DNA from: 2-02-FULL-55-14 sp964581115
Lineage (GTDB): Bacteria; Bacteroidota; Ignavibacteria; UBA10030
Assembly: GCA_964581115.1 (NCBI GenBank)
Contig: CAZOMY010000008.1
Coordinates: 1-64,000 of the forward strand
Direction of reading: 5' to 3'
Length of the DNA: 64,000 nt
The notes under the pieces were generated by a model. It was not told the DNA's origin, ran no database searches, and saw nothing but the letters and a program-made list of their open reading frames with translations. Below, one piece after another: positions 48,037 to 56,072 of this stretch (position 1 is the first letter of the stretch; every line of letters starts with the position of its first letter). A program made the translations under genes and the position numbers.

Positions 48037-49617
48037 TCAATGCACTTCCAAGGTACGCACCACACTCTCATTGCCCACTCGATCCACCGCACTCACCCCC
48101 ACTTCCAGCAATCGTTCAACGCGGACGCGCACCGAATCGTCCTGACCGCGACGCCGCGTGCGCTCTTCGATCGCCCGTTCACGCGAGAGCGTCGTCGACG
48201 TGGAGAACCGGTTCTGGACCAACGGCTCCCACGAGCTGTTGTAGCGGGCATAGACGATCCACCGGAACACGTCGGCCTCGTCCGGATGCGTCCATGACAT
48301 GTGGATGGCGTGCGGATCGGACGCCACGGTCACGTTCGGCGCGTCGGGGGCGTCGTCGTCCAACCACGGCGACGGTGGTACGATGGCCGGCAGGCGGTAG
48401 ACGCCCGACGTCAGTGTGCTGTTGACGAGCGTGCTTTCGCGCTGGAACGAACGAAAGCTGAAATGGATGTGCCCCGGACCTGCGGGCACGAAGCCGCGCG
48501 CGATCATGATCTGGTTGGGGATCTCTTCCTGACTGTCGTTGATCATCCGGCCGGTGTAGAGCCCGGGCCAGAGATGTCGGCCTTTGCGGTTCTCGCGCAT
48601 CCACCACCCCATCAGCACGGGAAAGCTCTGCGGCACCTGTCGGATCGGCCAGTAGAGCTGCGGCGTGAAGTAATCCACCCATCCCTCATTCCACCACAGC
48701 TTTGCGTCGGCATAGAGGCCGTTGTACTGGTCGAATCCGGCGATCGACGGCGGATTGCCCGGCCGCCAAATGCCGAACGGACTCAGTCCGAACTTGACGT
48801 ATGGCTTCTCTTTCTTGATCTGCGTGTACAACCGTTCGATGAACGCGTTCACGTTCGAACGCCGCCAGTCATTACGCGACAGATTTCCGCCCGACGCCTG
48901 GTACATCGCCCACGTCGTATCGTCTGGGAAGTTGCCGTCGCCGTACGGATAGAAGTAATCGTCGAAGTGGATACCATCGACATCGTACCGACGAACCACA
49001 TCCATCACCACATTGAACGAATGCTCCTGCGTCTCCGGATGCCCTGGGTCCATCCACCACGTATTGCCCTGGAGTTTGCGGACGAGGTAAGGCTTCGTGT
49101 TGACGATCGAGGTCGGCGGAGGTTCGCCGTTCCGGCGGGAGAGAAAGGCGCGGTACGGATTGAACCAGGCGTGCAACTCCAGACCGCGGTCGTGGGCTTC
49201 CTCCACCCAGAACTCGAGAGGGTCATAGTAGGGAGATGGGGCCTGTGCCTGCGTGCCCGTCAGGTAATGCGACCACGGCTCGAGTTCGCTGGGGTACATC
49301 GCGTCGCAATGCGGGCGCACCTGGAAGACGATGGCGTTGAGGCCGAGGGCGACGGCGGTGTCGAGGATCGCCCGCGCCTCGCGCTGCTGATCTTCAGTGC
49401 TCAAGCCGGGTTTGCTGGGCCAGTCGATGTTGCCGACCGTGGCGACCCACGCACCACGAAACTCGCGGTCGATCCGCGGTCCAGTGGCCGTGATCTCAGT
49501 CGTGCGCGGAGCGAACGTGGAGCATCCGGTCAAAACGACGATGAGACACGTGAGCGCTAGCCGTCGGATCGGCGTTGTGATCATCGTGAGAGGGCTCGTG
49601 GCAGGGTGGGGTGTCAT
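48037..49617 (-). CDS. Family 10 glycosylhydrolase-like (GHL10) lipoprotein
   Basis: The 526-residue protein has a lipoprotein signal with lipobox (ALTCLIVVLTGCSTF), then a GHL10/DUF187 TIM-barrel (about 45-390) starting REFRGAWVATVGNIDWPSK, with LGLNAIVFQVRPHCDAMYPSELEPWS, LELHAWFNPYRAF, the acidic DGIHFDDYFYPYG, and KFGLSPFGIWRPG. A fibronectin-like domain follows (about 430-526). The family is thought to act on glycans at the cell surface; YngK and relatives are poorly characterised. ATG 49617 is used; ATG 49584 would give a more usual 21-residue lipoprotein signal. A perfect 8-bp palindrome lies just upstream of the start. Confidence 0.9.
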   Translation of the reverse strand: MTPHPATSPLTMITTPIRRLALTCLIVVLTGCSTFAPRTTEITATGPRIDREFRGAWVATVGNIDWPSKPGLSTEDQQREARAILDTAVALGLNAIVFQVRPHCDAMYPSELEPWSHYLTGTQAQAPSPYYDPLEFWVEEAHDRGLELHAWFNPYRAFLSRRNGEPPPTSIVNTKPYLVRKLQGNTWWMDPGHPETQEHSFNVVMDVVRRYDVDGIHFDDYFYPYGDGNFPDDTTWAMYQASGGNLSRNDWRRSNVNAFIERLYTQIKKEKPYVKFGLSPFGIWRPGNPPSIAGFDQYNGLYADAKLWWNEGWVDYFTPQLYWPIRQVPQSFPVLMGWWMRENRKGRHLWPGLYTGRMINDSQEEIPNQIMIARGFVPAGPGHIHFSFRSFQRESTLVNSTLTSGVYRLPAIVPPSPWLDDDAPDAPNVTVASDPHAIHMSWTHPDEADVFRWIVYARYNSSWEPLVQNRFSTSTTLSRERAIEERTRRRGQDDSVRVRVERLLEVGVSAVDRVGNESVVRTLEVH

Positions 49618-49620
49618 CGA

Positions 49621-49639
49621 TGCGCAGACAATCTGCGCA
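49621..49639. promoter_or_regulatory. Perfect palindrome upstream of GHL10 gene (possible operator)
   Basis: TGCGCAGA (49621-49628), CAA, TCTGCGCA (49632-49639). It begins 4 bp upstream of the ATG at 49617 and 37 bp upstream of the ATG at 49584. A dimeric repressor or an mRNA hairpin over the start are both possible. Confidence 0.45.
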
Positions 49640-49704
49640 AAACTGCGTCCACCGTCAAGCGTATAGGATCGGGAGTCGTCGCGAATACGGGAATCCCGGG
49701 TCGG

Positions 49705-50733
49705 TCAGAGACCGAGCGCCAGCAGGATGCCACCGACAAGAATGCCGACAGCAAGGTCGATCCCCTTCACGGCGGCGAAGACGCTTCTGGAGTTGGCCAA
49801 GAGAGAGAGCATGCCGTGGCCGTCTTGGACGATGCTGTTGGCCACGAGGATGCTGAAGGGGATGGATCCTTGCGCGAAGAGGGTGACGAAGAGCAGGTGT
49901 GGGCCTGATTCCGGAATGACGCCCACGGCGGATGCAGCGGCGAGAACCGCCCAGCGGTTATCGGCGACGATCGACGCGAGTTCAAGGTGCTGGGTGATGG
50001 CATGCGTCAGCGCCAGCGCACCCCAAGTCCAGAGAAAGACACGTGGTACGTGCGACCGCACGACATGCTTCCACAAATGGTCGCGCAGAAAGTGGTCGGG
50101 AACCGTCGAGACGATGAACAGCGTCACGCTCACGACGAGCAGAATGGTCCAACGGACCCAATTCCATTCTCCCGGTCCGACGGTGCCCGTGATCGTTGCG
50201 ATGACGTACAGCATCAAAGAGGCGGCGAGCACGACACGTACGGCCGACGGACGACGCCACTGCGTCAGGATCCGTCCGGACGGATAGCATTCGCACGACT
50301 CTAGGGTATGGACCTGCAGGCCCGCGCAGGCCTCGGCCGGAAGGAAGGCTCGGTCTTTCGCCAGTCGGTCAGTGAGGATGCCGGCTACGAGTGCGACGAC
50401 GAATAACAGAACGTGCAGTGCCAAGGCCGGACCGGGGATGAGCGCGAACATCACGAAGGCCTCATCGCCGCTGGTAGCGATCATCGTGGTCACGAGCGCT
50501 CCCAGCGTCACGACACGGTGGGCAAAGAGTGAAACGACGGCGAACGATCCAAGACACCCTGGCAGAATCCCTAGCCCTGCGGCGATGAGGTACATCGACC
50601 CCGACGATGCCGAGACACGCTCGCGGAGGTGTCCGCCCATCAGCACGTTGAGGTACTCAACGGTCAGCATCATCACCCCCACGAATCCGGTGATCATGAC
50701 CGCATGCCTAAGTGACTCACCGAGGATGTTCAT
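49705..50733 (-). CDS. Putative 10-TM metal or metalloid permease (ArsP_2-like)
   Basis: An integral membrane protein of 342 residues with about ten helices in two halves. The first half has LGILPGCLGSFAVVSLFAHRVVTLGALVTTMIATSGDEAFVM, the second AAASAVGVIPESGPHLLFVTLFAQGSIPFSIL; each pairs a proline-rich I-P-x-[CS]-G loop with a helix carrying small and acidic residues. This duplication is typical of the putative 10-TM heavy-metal exporter family (ArsP_2), sometimes annotated as manganese transporter. The loop between the halves has ESCECYPSG with two cysteines. The gene follows the NifX-like gene by 42 bp, so both probably belong to one transcript. ATG 50733 is preferred to a TTG five codons earlier. 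Confidence 0.83.
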   Translation of the reverse strand: MNILGESLRHAVMITGFVGVMMLTVEYLNVLMGGHLRERVSASSGSMYLIAAGLGILPGCLGSFAVVSLFAHRVVTLGALVTTMIATSGDEAFVMFALIPGPALALHVLLFVVALVAGILTDRLAKDRAFLPAEACAGLQVHTLESCECYPSGRILTQWRRPSAVRVVLAASLMLYVIATITGTVGPGEWNWVRWTILLVVSVTLFIVSTVPDHFLRDHLWKHVVRSHVPRVFLWTWGALALTHAITQHLELASIVADNRWAVLAAASAVGVIPESGPHLLFVTLFAQGSIPFSILVANSIVQDGHGMLSLLANSRSVFAAVKGIDLAVGILVGGILLALGL

Positions 50734-50775
50734 AGACGACGCTCGCAATTGGCAACGACGATGCCTTGCGTTCGC

Positions 50776-51180
50776 TCAGTGACGGCTGTGTCCATGGTCA
50801 TGGAGGCGGTCGGTGCGGTCCGTGAGTGTTCCGGCGAGATACCTGCTGACGGCAGACTCGACCTGGACCTCGTCGGTCACGATCATCTCGATGCCGGCCG
50901 CGCGCAGATCCTCGTAGGCTCGTCGACCCATGCCGCGGCTGATCACAACCTGGCAGTCCTTCAGCGCCTCGGCGATGGCGGCGTGGCCATGCGTGGCGTG
51001 ATGGTGGTCGTGGTGGTGGTCGGCGCCGGGTGCACGTTGAGCGTGAGGCGTAAAATCGTTCGTTCGTATTGTCCGCCGGGTCACTTGGCCGGATTCAAGT
51101 TCGATGATGGCAAAGGAGGGAGTGCGTCCAAAGTGGTGGAAAATACGGACGCCATCCGCCGAGGCAATGGCGATTCGCAT
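50776..51180 (-). CDS. NifX/NifB-type FeMo-cofactor-binding domain protein with His-rich loop
   Basis: A 134-residue cytosolic protein of the dinitrogenase iron-molybdenum cofactor-binding family: MRIAIASADGVRIFHHFGRTPSFAIIELE, AIAEALKDCQVVISRGMGRRAYEDLRAAGIEMIV and VESAVSRYLAGTL. An insert at about 50-64 reads DHHHDHHHATHGH, and the C-terminus is HDHGHSRH. Such histidine stretches bind nickel, zinc or other soft metals. No nitrogenase gene is present, so the protein is more likely a general metallocluster carrier or metal sensor; that is inference. It sits between the CGGC-domain gene and the 10-TM permease, all on the minus strand. Confidence 0.9.
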   Translation of the reverse strand: MRIAIASADGVRIFHHFGRTPSFAIIELESGQVTRRTIRTNDFTPHAQRAPGADHHHDHHHATHGHAAIAEALKDCQVVISRGMGRRAYEDLRAAGIEMIVTDEVQVESAVSRYLAGTLTDRTDRLHDHGHSRH

Positions 51181-51279
51181 GGCAAAACCTCGCTGTGTCG
51201 TCGGTGAGATGCAGGTTCGTCCGGAAGGATGCGGTGTGATCCCTCCGGACACAAGACCGGTCGGCAGGTGCGCGGTCAG

Positions 51280-51720
51280 TCAGTTGTAAGTGCCGACGGT
51301 CCGTTCGCGCAGTTCTTCGATGACGGGCTTCCACTCCAGCGCCGACCAGGTGCCGAGCGCTTCGTGGATAACGCGGTACTTCTCGGGGATCGGGTGGGTG
51401 CCGATGACAACCTCGACGCCGTACGCCTTCTTGAGGTAATCGCGGAAATGGAAGATGTGCGGACAAGGGGGATATCCAACGACGAGCCCGGTGGCCAAAT
51501 GGATCACCTCGGCGCCGTTCTTGATCATCTCGGCCGGTGCATGCTCGACATTCCCCCCCGGGCATCCTTCGCACGTTGTGTATCCAACAACGTTGACGGG
51601 CCGGTCGACATATCGGGCAAAGCCCCCTTCGCGCTGTCGGACGGAGCGGAAGCATTTGCCCCCGGCGCAACTGCGGTAGCGGTCGCAGATGATGATGCCG
51701 ACATTGATAGGTTGGTCCAT
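51280..51720 (-). CDS. CGGC-domain putative metal-binding protein
   Basis: The 146-residue protein starts INVGIIICDRYRSCAGGKCFRSV, with the cysteine pattern CDRYRSCAGGKC, followed by VVGYTTCEGCPGGN, then AEVIHLATGLVVGYPPCPHI. These cysteine groups define the CGGC family, whose members are thought to bind metal through the conserved cysteines and histidine. The C-terminal half (VVIGTHPIPEKYRVIHEAL) matches the family. It lies 99 bp upstream of the NifX-like gene on the same strand, supporting a joint role in metal handling. The ATG at 51720 was chosen because the conserved domain starts there. Confidence 0.88.
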   Translation of the reverse strand: MDQPINVGIIICDRYRSCAGGKCFRSVRQREGGFARYVDRPVNVVGYTTCEGCPGGNVEHAPAEMIKNGAEVIHLATGLVVGYPPCPHIFHFRDYLKKAYGVEVVIGTHPIPEKYRVIHEALGTWSALEWKPVIEELRERTVGTYN

Positions 51721-51807
51721 GGTCGTTCCGATCGATCCTCTGGTGTGAGCGTACGTCGTCATCAGATGCCGCACGTCCGTCGGTGATGAACTTGGCGTCG
51801 GGACGGA

Positions 51808-52287
51808 CTACGCCGCCGGACGGCTGACGAAGGAGAACCGTACGATGTGCGGTTTCGCGAGACGCACGTAATCTTCGTACGACATCTGTACGAGGTCGCG
51901 ATGCGTGCCGGCGTTGAAGGCGATGTCCTTGTCTTCGGCCAGAGCCGCATCGACGTAGGTCTTCATGTCGTAGAAATGGCCGAAGGGGGGCATGGCGCCG
52001 AGCTCACAATCGGGGAACGCGTCGTTGAATTCCGATTCCGCTGCGATCTCAACGTCGCGACCTCCTGTTGCCTTCTTCAGAAGTGTGAAGTCGATCATCC
52101 GCGAACCGGGCAGAACGGCGAGGGCCATGGCGCCGTCCATCCAGAAGACCACGGTCTTGGCGATCTCACGTCCGGGAATGTGCGCACTCGCGGCGACCTC
52201 CTGCGCTGTGAAAGCCACCGAATGCGTCATGACCACATATTTGACCCGTTCGCCGTCGAGGTAATCCTGCAGTCGTTTGAGGATCAT
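51808..52287 (-). CDS. YbaK/ProX-type aminoacyl-tRNA deacylase domain protein
   Basis: The 159-residue protein has a single YbaK/prolyl-tRNA-associated domain: HSVAFTAQEVAASAHIPGREIAKTVVF with the catalytic-site lysine, MALAVLPGSRMIDFTLLKKATGG and CELGAMPPFGHFYDMKTYVD. Members hydrolyse mischarged tRNAs such as Ala- or Cys-tRNA(Pro) in the cytosol. The ATG at 52287 has AGGAGG at ideal spacing. It is the first of four minus-strand genes whose others look metal-related, but it may be only a neighbour, since 87 bp separate it from the CGGC gene. Confidence 0.9.
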   Translation of the reverse strand: MILKRLQDYLDGERVKYVVMTHSVAFTAQEVAASAHIPGREIAKTVVFWMDGAMALAVLPGSRMIDFTLLKKATGGRDVEIAAESEFNDAFPDCELGAMPPFGHFYDMKTYVDAALAEDKDIAFNAGTHRDLVQMSYEDYVRLAKPHIVRFSFVSRPAA

Positions 52288-52605
52288 GGCTGCCTCCTGG
52301 TCGGGTGATGTGCCAAACCCCCTTCAACGCACCGACCCACAGCACGGGCTTACAGCCTCATGATGTGGGTCGGGTCGAGAGCGTCATCGCGAACGTCACT
52401 CCGGGAGTCCGGACACGATGGTCTGCATTGCCGTACCAAATGTTGCCACGTCCGTAGAAAAAAGCAAGCGGGCCTGTCTCGAATATGAGAAGAGCTGGGG
52501 AAAAGGCGAGAACGCTGATGAACACTGAAGGAAGGGATGACCGCTGATTGAATGATGGCGACAGAGTTCATCATTCTCCTCACCATCATCCGTGTTCGTG
52601 CGCCG
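52288..52605. other. Intergenic region with a cruciform and F15 word repeat
   Basis: No gene is seen. CCGACCCACA (52332-52341) and TGTGGGTCGG (52364-52373) are perfect 10-bp inverted arms with an inner GGCT/AGCC pair, about 45 bp upstream of the YbaK gene. Further on, GAACGCTGATGAACACTGA and CAGAGTTCATCATTCTCC (about 52510-52580) are loosely inverted words (family F15) next to the lipoprotein stop. Confidence 0.5.
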
Positions 52606-53187
52606 TCATTGTCTTATCAGAACTCCGAGCGAATCGAACCGCACATGATCCCCCTTGTCGAAAGCGACCCCTTGGATCACCACGTCCTCCGACAGCTTTG
52701 CTTTGATCAGCCGGCCATTCGTGGCGAAGTGGACGCCCACGCCGCCGCCGAATGCGTCGCGCCAGAAACTGGCTCCCATGCAGGGAACCCCTTGAACCAC
52801 TTGGTCTCCAGCCAACCATGCGAGACGCAGGCGGCCGCTGGGGTGAAACGCATTCATGTAGTCATGCCCATGACCTCGACACAGGATGCCCTCGAGAGGA
52901 GCATCATGCGCCAGAAAGGTCCAATTCAGCGTGCTGTCGGGTCGTAGGGTGATGCGCGAACCGGCCGGGAAGACATGGCCAAAGAGCGTATCTTCGCGCG
53001 CGAGGAAGGCCGTGTAGAGAGCCCCCCCTTCAAAGAAGGTGACGTCGCCGGAGACGGAAAGCCCCTGGATCTCCACAGGAGTATCGATCTCCCTGGTGAC
53101 GAGCGGACCAAGGTCCGGACGCCGGAAGCAGGATGAAACGAACAGGGTCGCCAAAAGCAGGCCCGTCAAGAGAAATCGCTGGGTCAT
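52606..53187 (-). CDS. Unknown lipoprotein
   Basis: The 193-residue product has a lipoprotein signal (MTQRFLLTGLLLATLFVSSC, lipobox VSSC) and a beta-rich body of short repeated strand units: PVEIQGLSVSGDVTFFEGG, DTLFGHVFPAGSRITLRPDS, DAPLEGILCRGHGHDYMNAFHPSGRLRLAWLAG and GRLIKAKLSEDVVIQGVAFDKGDHVRFDS. The pattern G-x-x-F-x-x-G-[SD]-x-[IV] recurs about every 45 residues and recalls proteins with repeated beta-hairpins of the MORN or toxin-repeat kind, but I do not recognise the family. It is probably attached to the inner leaflet of the outer membrane. It follows the membrane-protein gene by 22 bp and may be in its operon. Confidence 0.75.
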   Translation of the reverse strand: MTQRFLLTGLLLATLFVSSCFRRPDLGPLVTREIDTPVEIQGLSVSGDVTFFEGGALYTAFLAREDTLFGHVFPAGSRITLRPDSTLNWTFLAHDAPLEGILCRGHGHDYMNAFHPSGRLRLAWLAGDQVVQGVPCMGASFWRDAFGGGVGVHFATNGRLIKAKLSEDVVIQGVAFDKGDHVRFDSLGVLIRQ

Positions 53188-53209
53188 ACGGGCTCCCAGA
53201 ATGGAGTGA

Positions 53210-53881
53210 TCAGGCCGTTGTCTCAGATTCTGTGGATGCGGACTCCCGGCCGAAGAAGAGACAAGCCGACGCGATGAACAGCGGCACGACGATCAGCAGG
53301 AACGTCGGCAGCTGTCTCAACAGGTAGAGCTTGAAGAAGTAGATGGCGAATGCGGCCGCCACGGCCGTGAGCAGGCCCGCCGCGCGCGGATACCGAATAC
53401 CGGTCACCCCGACGGCGGCGAGGATCAGACCGGGGATCGAGTGCATCAGTCCGGCGAAGGTCAGACCCTCTTCGATCAGGCCGAAGAGGGTCATCAAGGC
53501 GGCGACAGACAGGACGATCGTGATGCCGATGGGGCGCCAGTCTCTGCCAAGCATGCGATTGGCCAGCGCTTTGGCCGCGATGCCGATGCAGAGGAGCGCG
53601 AAGTAGGCGTCGGCCGGTTCGCTGTTGATCTGGCGCTCGGCGGCGAGCACGATCAGGCCGGTGACGACGACCGTGAACGCGATGTGCCCCGAACGGTATT
53701 GGTCGGTGAGCTGTCGTTCATCGGCGTACCGACGTGCGAGAGCCAGCGCGTGCAGCGTTGGTCGGAGAAGATATGAGAACGGCATCAAGAGCAAAGCGAT
53801 CTCGTGCACCGTTGCGGCGAGCACGAGCGAGAGAACGAAGATGGCGCTGGCTGTCCAGAAGATAGGGTCGCGCTTAAGCAT
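53210..53881 (-). CDS. Polytopic membrane protein paired with XRE regulator
   Basis: The 223-residue protein has about seven membrane helices (for example IFWTASAIFVLSLVLAATV, IAFTVVVTGLIVLAA, FALLCIGIAAKALAN, ITIVLSVAALMTLFGLIEEGL, FLLIVVPLFIASACLFF). There is no enzymatic motif. Small membrane proteins encoded directly after a short XRE regulator form a recurrent pair in bacteria, in which the regulator controls the membrane protein; the function is unknown. Its ATG (53881) overlaps the regulator stop by 8 bp, so the two are translationally coupled. Confidence 0.8.
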   Translation of the reverse strand: MLKRDPIFWTASAIFVLSLVLAATVHEIALLLMPFSYLLRPTLHALALARRYADERQLTDQYRSGHIAFTVVVTGLIVLAAERQINSEPADAYFALLCIGIAAKALANRMLGRDWRPIGITIVLSVAALMTLFGLIEEGLTFAGLMHSIPGLILAAVGVTGIRYPRAAGLLTAVAAAFAIYFFKLYLLRQLPTFLLIVVPLFIASACLFFGRESASTESETTA

Positions 53882-54083
53882 GGTCGCTCTCCTCGAGTTC
53901 GAACAGTAGTTCCACCGATGTCTCCAGTCGTTTCGCGAGCAAGAGAGCAAGTTTGACCGACGGATTGTAGTTGCCCCGTTCGATGGCGACGATCGTCTGA
54001 CGCGAGACAGACACGAGGTCCGCGAGTTGCTGTTGGCTCATCTCGCCGCGCTCGAACCTGAATCGCCGAAGATTGGTCTTCAT
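53874..54083 (-). CDS. Short XRE-family transcriptional regulator (YozG-like)
   Basis: The 69-residue protein is a single helix-turn-helix of the Cro/CI type: MKTNLRRFRFERGEMSQQQLADLVSVSRQTIVAIERGNYNPSVKLALLLAKRL, with recognition helix VSRQTIVAIERGNYNPS. It matches the YozG-like group of very short regulators. The ATG at 54083 has AGGAG upstream at good spacing; the longer frame from 54131 starts inside the promoter. It probably represses its own operon with the membrane protein. Confidence 0.92.
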   Translation of the reverse strand: MKTNLRRFRFERGEMSQQQLADLVSVSRQTIVAIERGNYNPSVKLALLLAKRLETSVELLFELEESDHA

Positions 54084-54110
54084 GAACTCGCTCCTTGAAG
54101 CATCAGGAAT

Positions 54111-54139
54111 AATGTAAATAATGTCATACATATGGTCAA
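54111..54139 (-). promoter_or_regulatory. Promoter of XRE/membrane-protein operon
   Basis: On the minus strand TTGACC (54139-54134) is followed after 17 bp by TACATT (54116-54111), in an AT-rich stretch 28 bp ahead of the XRE start. It overlaps TGACATTATTTACATTA, a semi-palindromic site that could bind the XRE dimer. Confidence 0.5.
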
Positions 54140-54334
54140 GTTAATTTGACATTCAACGGCGATTTTGGCCCCAATCCACCGGTTGCCTTCCCAAGTTTCG
54201 GAAGGGCTGATTGCCTCTCAGGTCGGGAAATTGATAATAGAGAGCGAAATCAACGCAGGAAAGGAAAATGGAAGAGCGGCATGGGAGTTGAAGTCCAAAA
54301 CCTGCGAGTTCTTCAACCAACCCTGAGGACCCTC

Positions 54335-54571
54335 ATGGCACCGGCGACGCGCTTCGAAGAGAATGCACCCGGCAAGTACTACGTGACGTCCGACTGCGAC
54401 GGATGCGGGATCTGCTTCTCGTACGCACTCCAGAATTTTATGTACAGCAACGACTCGTCGTACTACTACGTGCTCAACCAACCGGCCGACGAGAGGGAAG
54501 AGGCGGACGTCATTCGCGCGAAGGATGTCTGCCCGCAAGACTGCATCAAGGACGATGGGGTTGCGGCTTGA
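54335..54571 (+). CDS. Single-cluster ferredoxin
   Basis: The 78-residue electron carrier has C-D-G-C-G-I-C (residues about 19-25) and a distant D-V-C-P-Q-D-C near residue 70, the arrangement of one [4Fe-4S] (or [3Fe-4S]) cluster with a long middle insert, SYALQNFMYSNDSSYYYVLNQPADEREEAD. Ferredoxins of this insert type occur in Bacteroidota and Chlorobiota. The ATG at 54335 follows GAGGA at ideal spacing, so the longer frame from 54146 is not used. There is no redox partner gene nearby. A word repeat (AGAGGCCAGAGGCCAGAGG, 54579-54597, family F16) follows the stop. Confidence 0.88.
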   Translation: MAPATRFEENAPGKYYVTSDCDGCGICFSYALQNFMYSNDSSYYYVLNQPADEREEADVIRAKDVCPQDCIKDDGVAA

Positions 54572-54714
54572 GGAAAACAGAGGCCAGAGGCCAGAGGTCA
54601 GTAACCGGACGCCTTAGCTCGCAGGCGACATGCTAAACACTGAAGGCCAGGGTCCCCCTGTGGGAATCCTGGCCTTGCTGTTTGTTCGATGAAGTTCCGA
54701 AGTTCGATGAGAAG

Positions 54715-55941
54715 TCACTTCATCAAGATCATTTTCCTGGTGGTCAACGTCCGGTGCCCGGATTCGGCGGCCGCGATGAGTGTGACAACATACACCCCTG
54801 AAGGATATCCGGATGCCTGCCACCTGAGCTCATAATGCCCCGTCGGTGACTCCCCCTCGGAGAGCACCGCGATCTCCCGTCCAAGAAGGTCATGCACGGA
54901 TACCTTCGTCCATTCTCTCTCCGCCGTTCTTCCCGCACCATTTCCCGATACCCGATACCGAATCACCGTTTCTCCGTTGAACGGATTCGGAAAGTTCTGC
55001 AACAGTTCCCAACCGTCCGGTGCGTCCGTTGTCGTGACCGACGTTGATGACGCCGCATCGCTCGCGAGCACCATGGCCAGCCCTGCCTTCGTGACCTCCG
55101 TCGCATACGCCATATCGAGGTACGTCGACGAATCGCGCGGTGAGTGGTAGTACGGACTGAAATCGCGCTCGATGTAGAACACGCATGGAATGCCGCGCGT
55201 GGCGAACGGCCAGCTGTCGCTGTGCGGCCGGTGCTGCGTCGTCGTAACGGGCGTGAGCGTGGTGTACAACGTGGCCGTTGACACCGCCCTGCCGGCCTCG
55301 GCAACGGCGTGGTCATAATAGACAATGTGCACGTCGCGATCGGTCGTATCCTGTCGTCGTGTACCGATCATGTCAAAATTCAGCATGAGCATCATCGACC
55401 TCTGGTCCGTCGGCACCCTCGAGGCGAACCATTCGCTACCATGCAGGCCCAGTTCCTCGGCCGCGAAAGCGACGAACCGAAACGACCGCAACGGCTGATA
55501 GCTTCCAGCCAGTAAGGCACGTGCCATTTCCAGGATGGCGGCAGTACCCGACGCATTGTCGTCAGCGCCGGGGGCGAGCGTCGGGATGGACGACTGCGAA
55601 TCGTAGTGCGCTCCGACGATGATGTCGCCCTTGGCCGGGTCGGAGCCGGCGATCGTGGCAACGACATTCCATTGCGGCAGGCCGCTCACGGAGAAGGTGT
55701 CGAAGGCTACGTCAGTGATTCCGATTGCGTAGAATTGTTGGACGATCCAGGCCGCCACGGTGTCACGGTTCAGCTGTGCCGCATGCCGAGTCCCGAACGA
55801 TTCGAGCCCTTTCAGGTAGGCCGTGTAGGTGGATTCCGAGACGAATGTCAGACGGTGTGCGATCGGGTCGGAACCGGACTGGGCCCAAGCGGGAGAAGTG
55901 AAAAGTAAAATGTGAAAAGGAATAGATAGGCGGAGGCGCAT
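54715..55941 (-). CDS. M28 metallopeptidase with type IX sorting domain
   Basis: The 408-residue exported zinc peptidase has a short signal peptide (LSIPFHILLFTSPAWAQ) and a catalytic domain at about 20-310: VGAHYDSQSS (His), GADDNASGTAA (bridging Asp), FAAEELGLHGS (Glu pair), NFDMIG and YYHSPRDSSTY with the final His. The C-terminal 85 residues form a sorting domain, LLQNFPNPFNGETVIRYRV, VHDLLGREIAVLS, ASGYPSGVYVVTL and RKMILMK, so it is expected on the cell surface or released through the type IX system. It probably acts as a leucine-type aminopeptidase on peptides. ATG 55941 is used rather than TTG 55959. Confidence 0.93.
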   Translation of the reverse strand: MRLRLSIPFHILLFTSPAWAQSGSDPIAHRLTFVSESTYTAYLKGLESFGTRHAAQLNRDTVAAWIVQQFYAIGITDVAFDTFSVSGLPQWNVVATIAGSDPAKGDIIVGAHYDSQSSIPTLAPGADDNASGTAAILEMARALLAGSYQPLRSFRFVAFAAEELGLHGSEWFASRVPTDQRSMMLMLNFDMIGTRRQDTTDRDVHIVYYDHAVAEAGRAVSTATLYTTLTPVTTTQHRPHSDSWPFATRGIPCVFYIERDFSPYYHSPRDSSTYLDMAYATEVTKAGLAMVLASDAASSTSVTTTDAPDGWELLQNFPNPFNGETVIRYRVSGNGAGRTAEREWTKVSVHDLLGREIAVLSEGESPTGHYELRWQASGYPSGVYVVTLIAAAESGHRTLTTRKMILMK

Positions 55942-56020
55942 GGCGTACTCGTGGCGCAAGATACACGATTTCCGTCGAAAGAGAAGCGGTGCAGATCAAC
56001 ACGCGATTTGAAGGGCTTGC

Positions 56021-56072
56021 CCGTTTGGAGGTTTGTCTGGAGTCTGGAAGTCTGGCGTCTGGAATCTACGTC
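56021..56072. repeat. Word repeat family F11, copy
   Basis: CCCGTTTGGAGGTTTGTCTG, GGAGTCTGGAAGTCTGG and CGTCTGGAATC follow in series and end at the stop codon of the methyltransferase gene (56073). Confidence 0.65.

Noticed and set aside
48301..49560. 419-codon plus-strand frame opposite the GHL10 gene
   Set aside because: Antisense shadow of a lipoprotein gene with a complete catalytic barrel.
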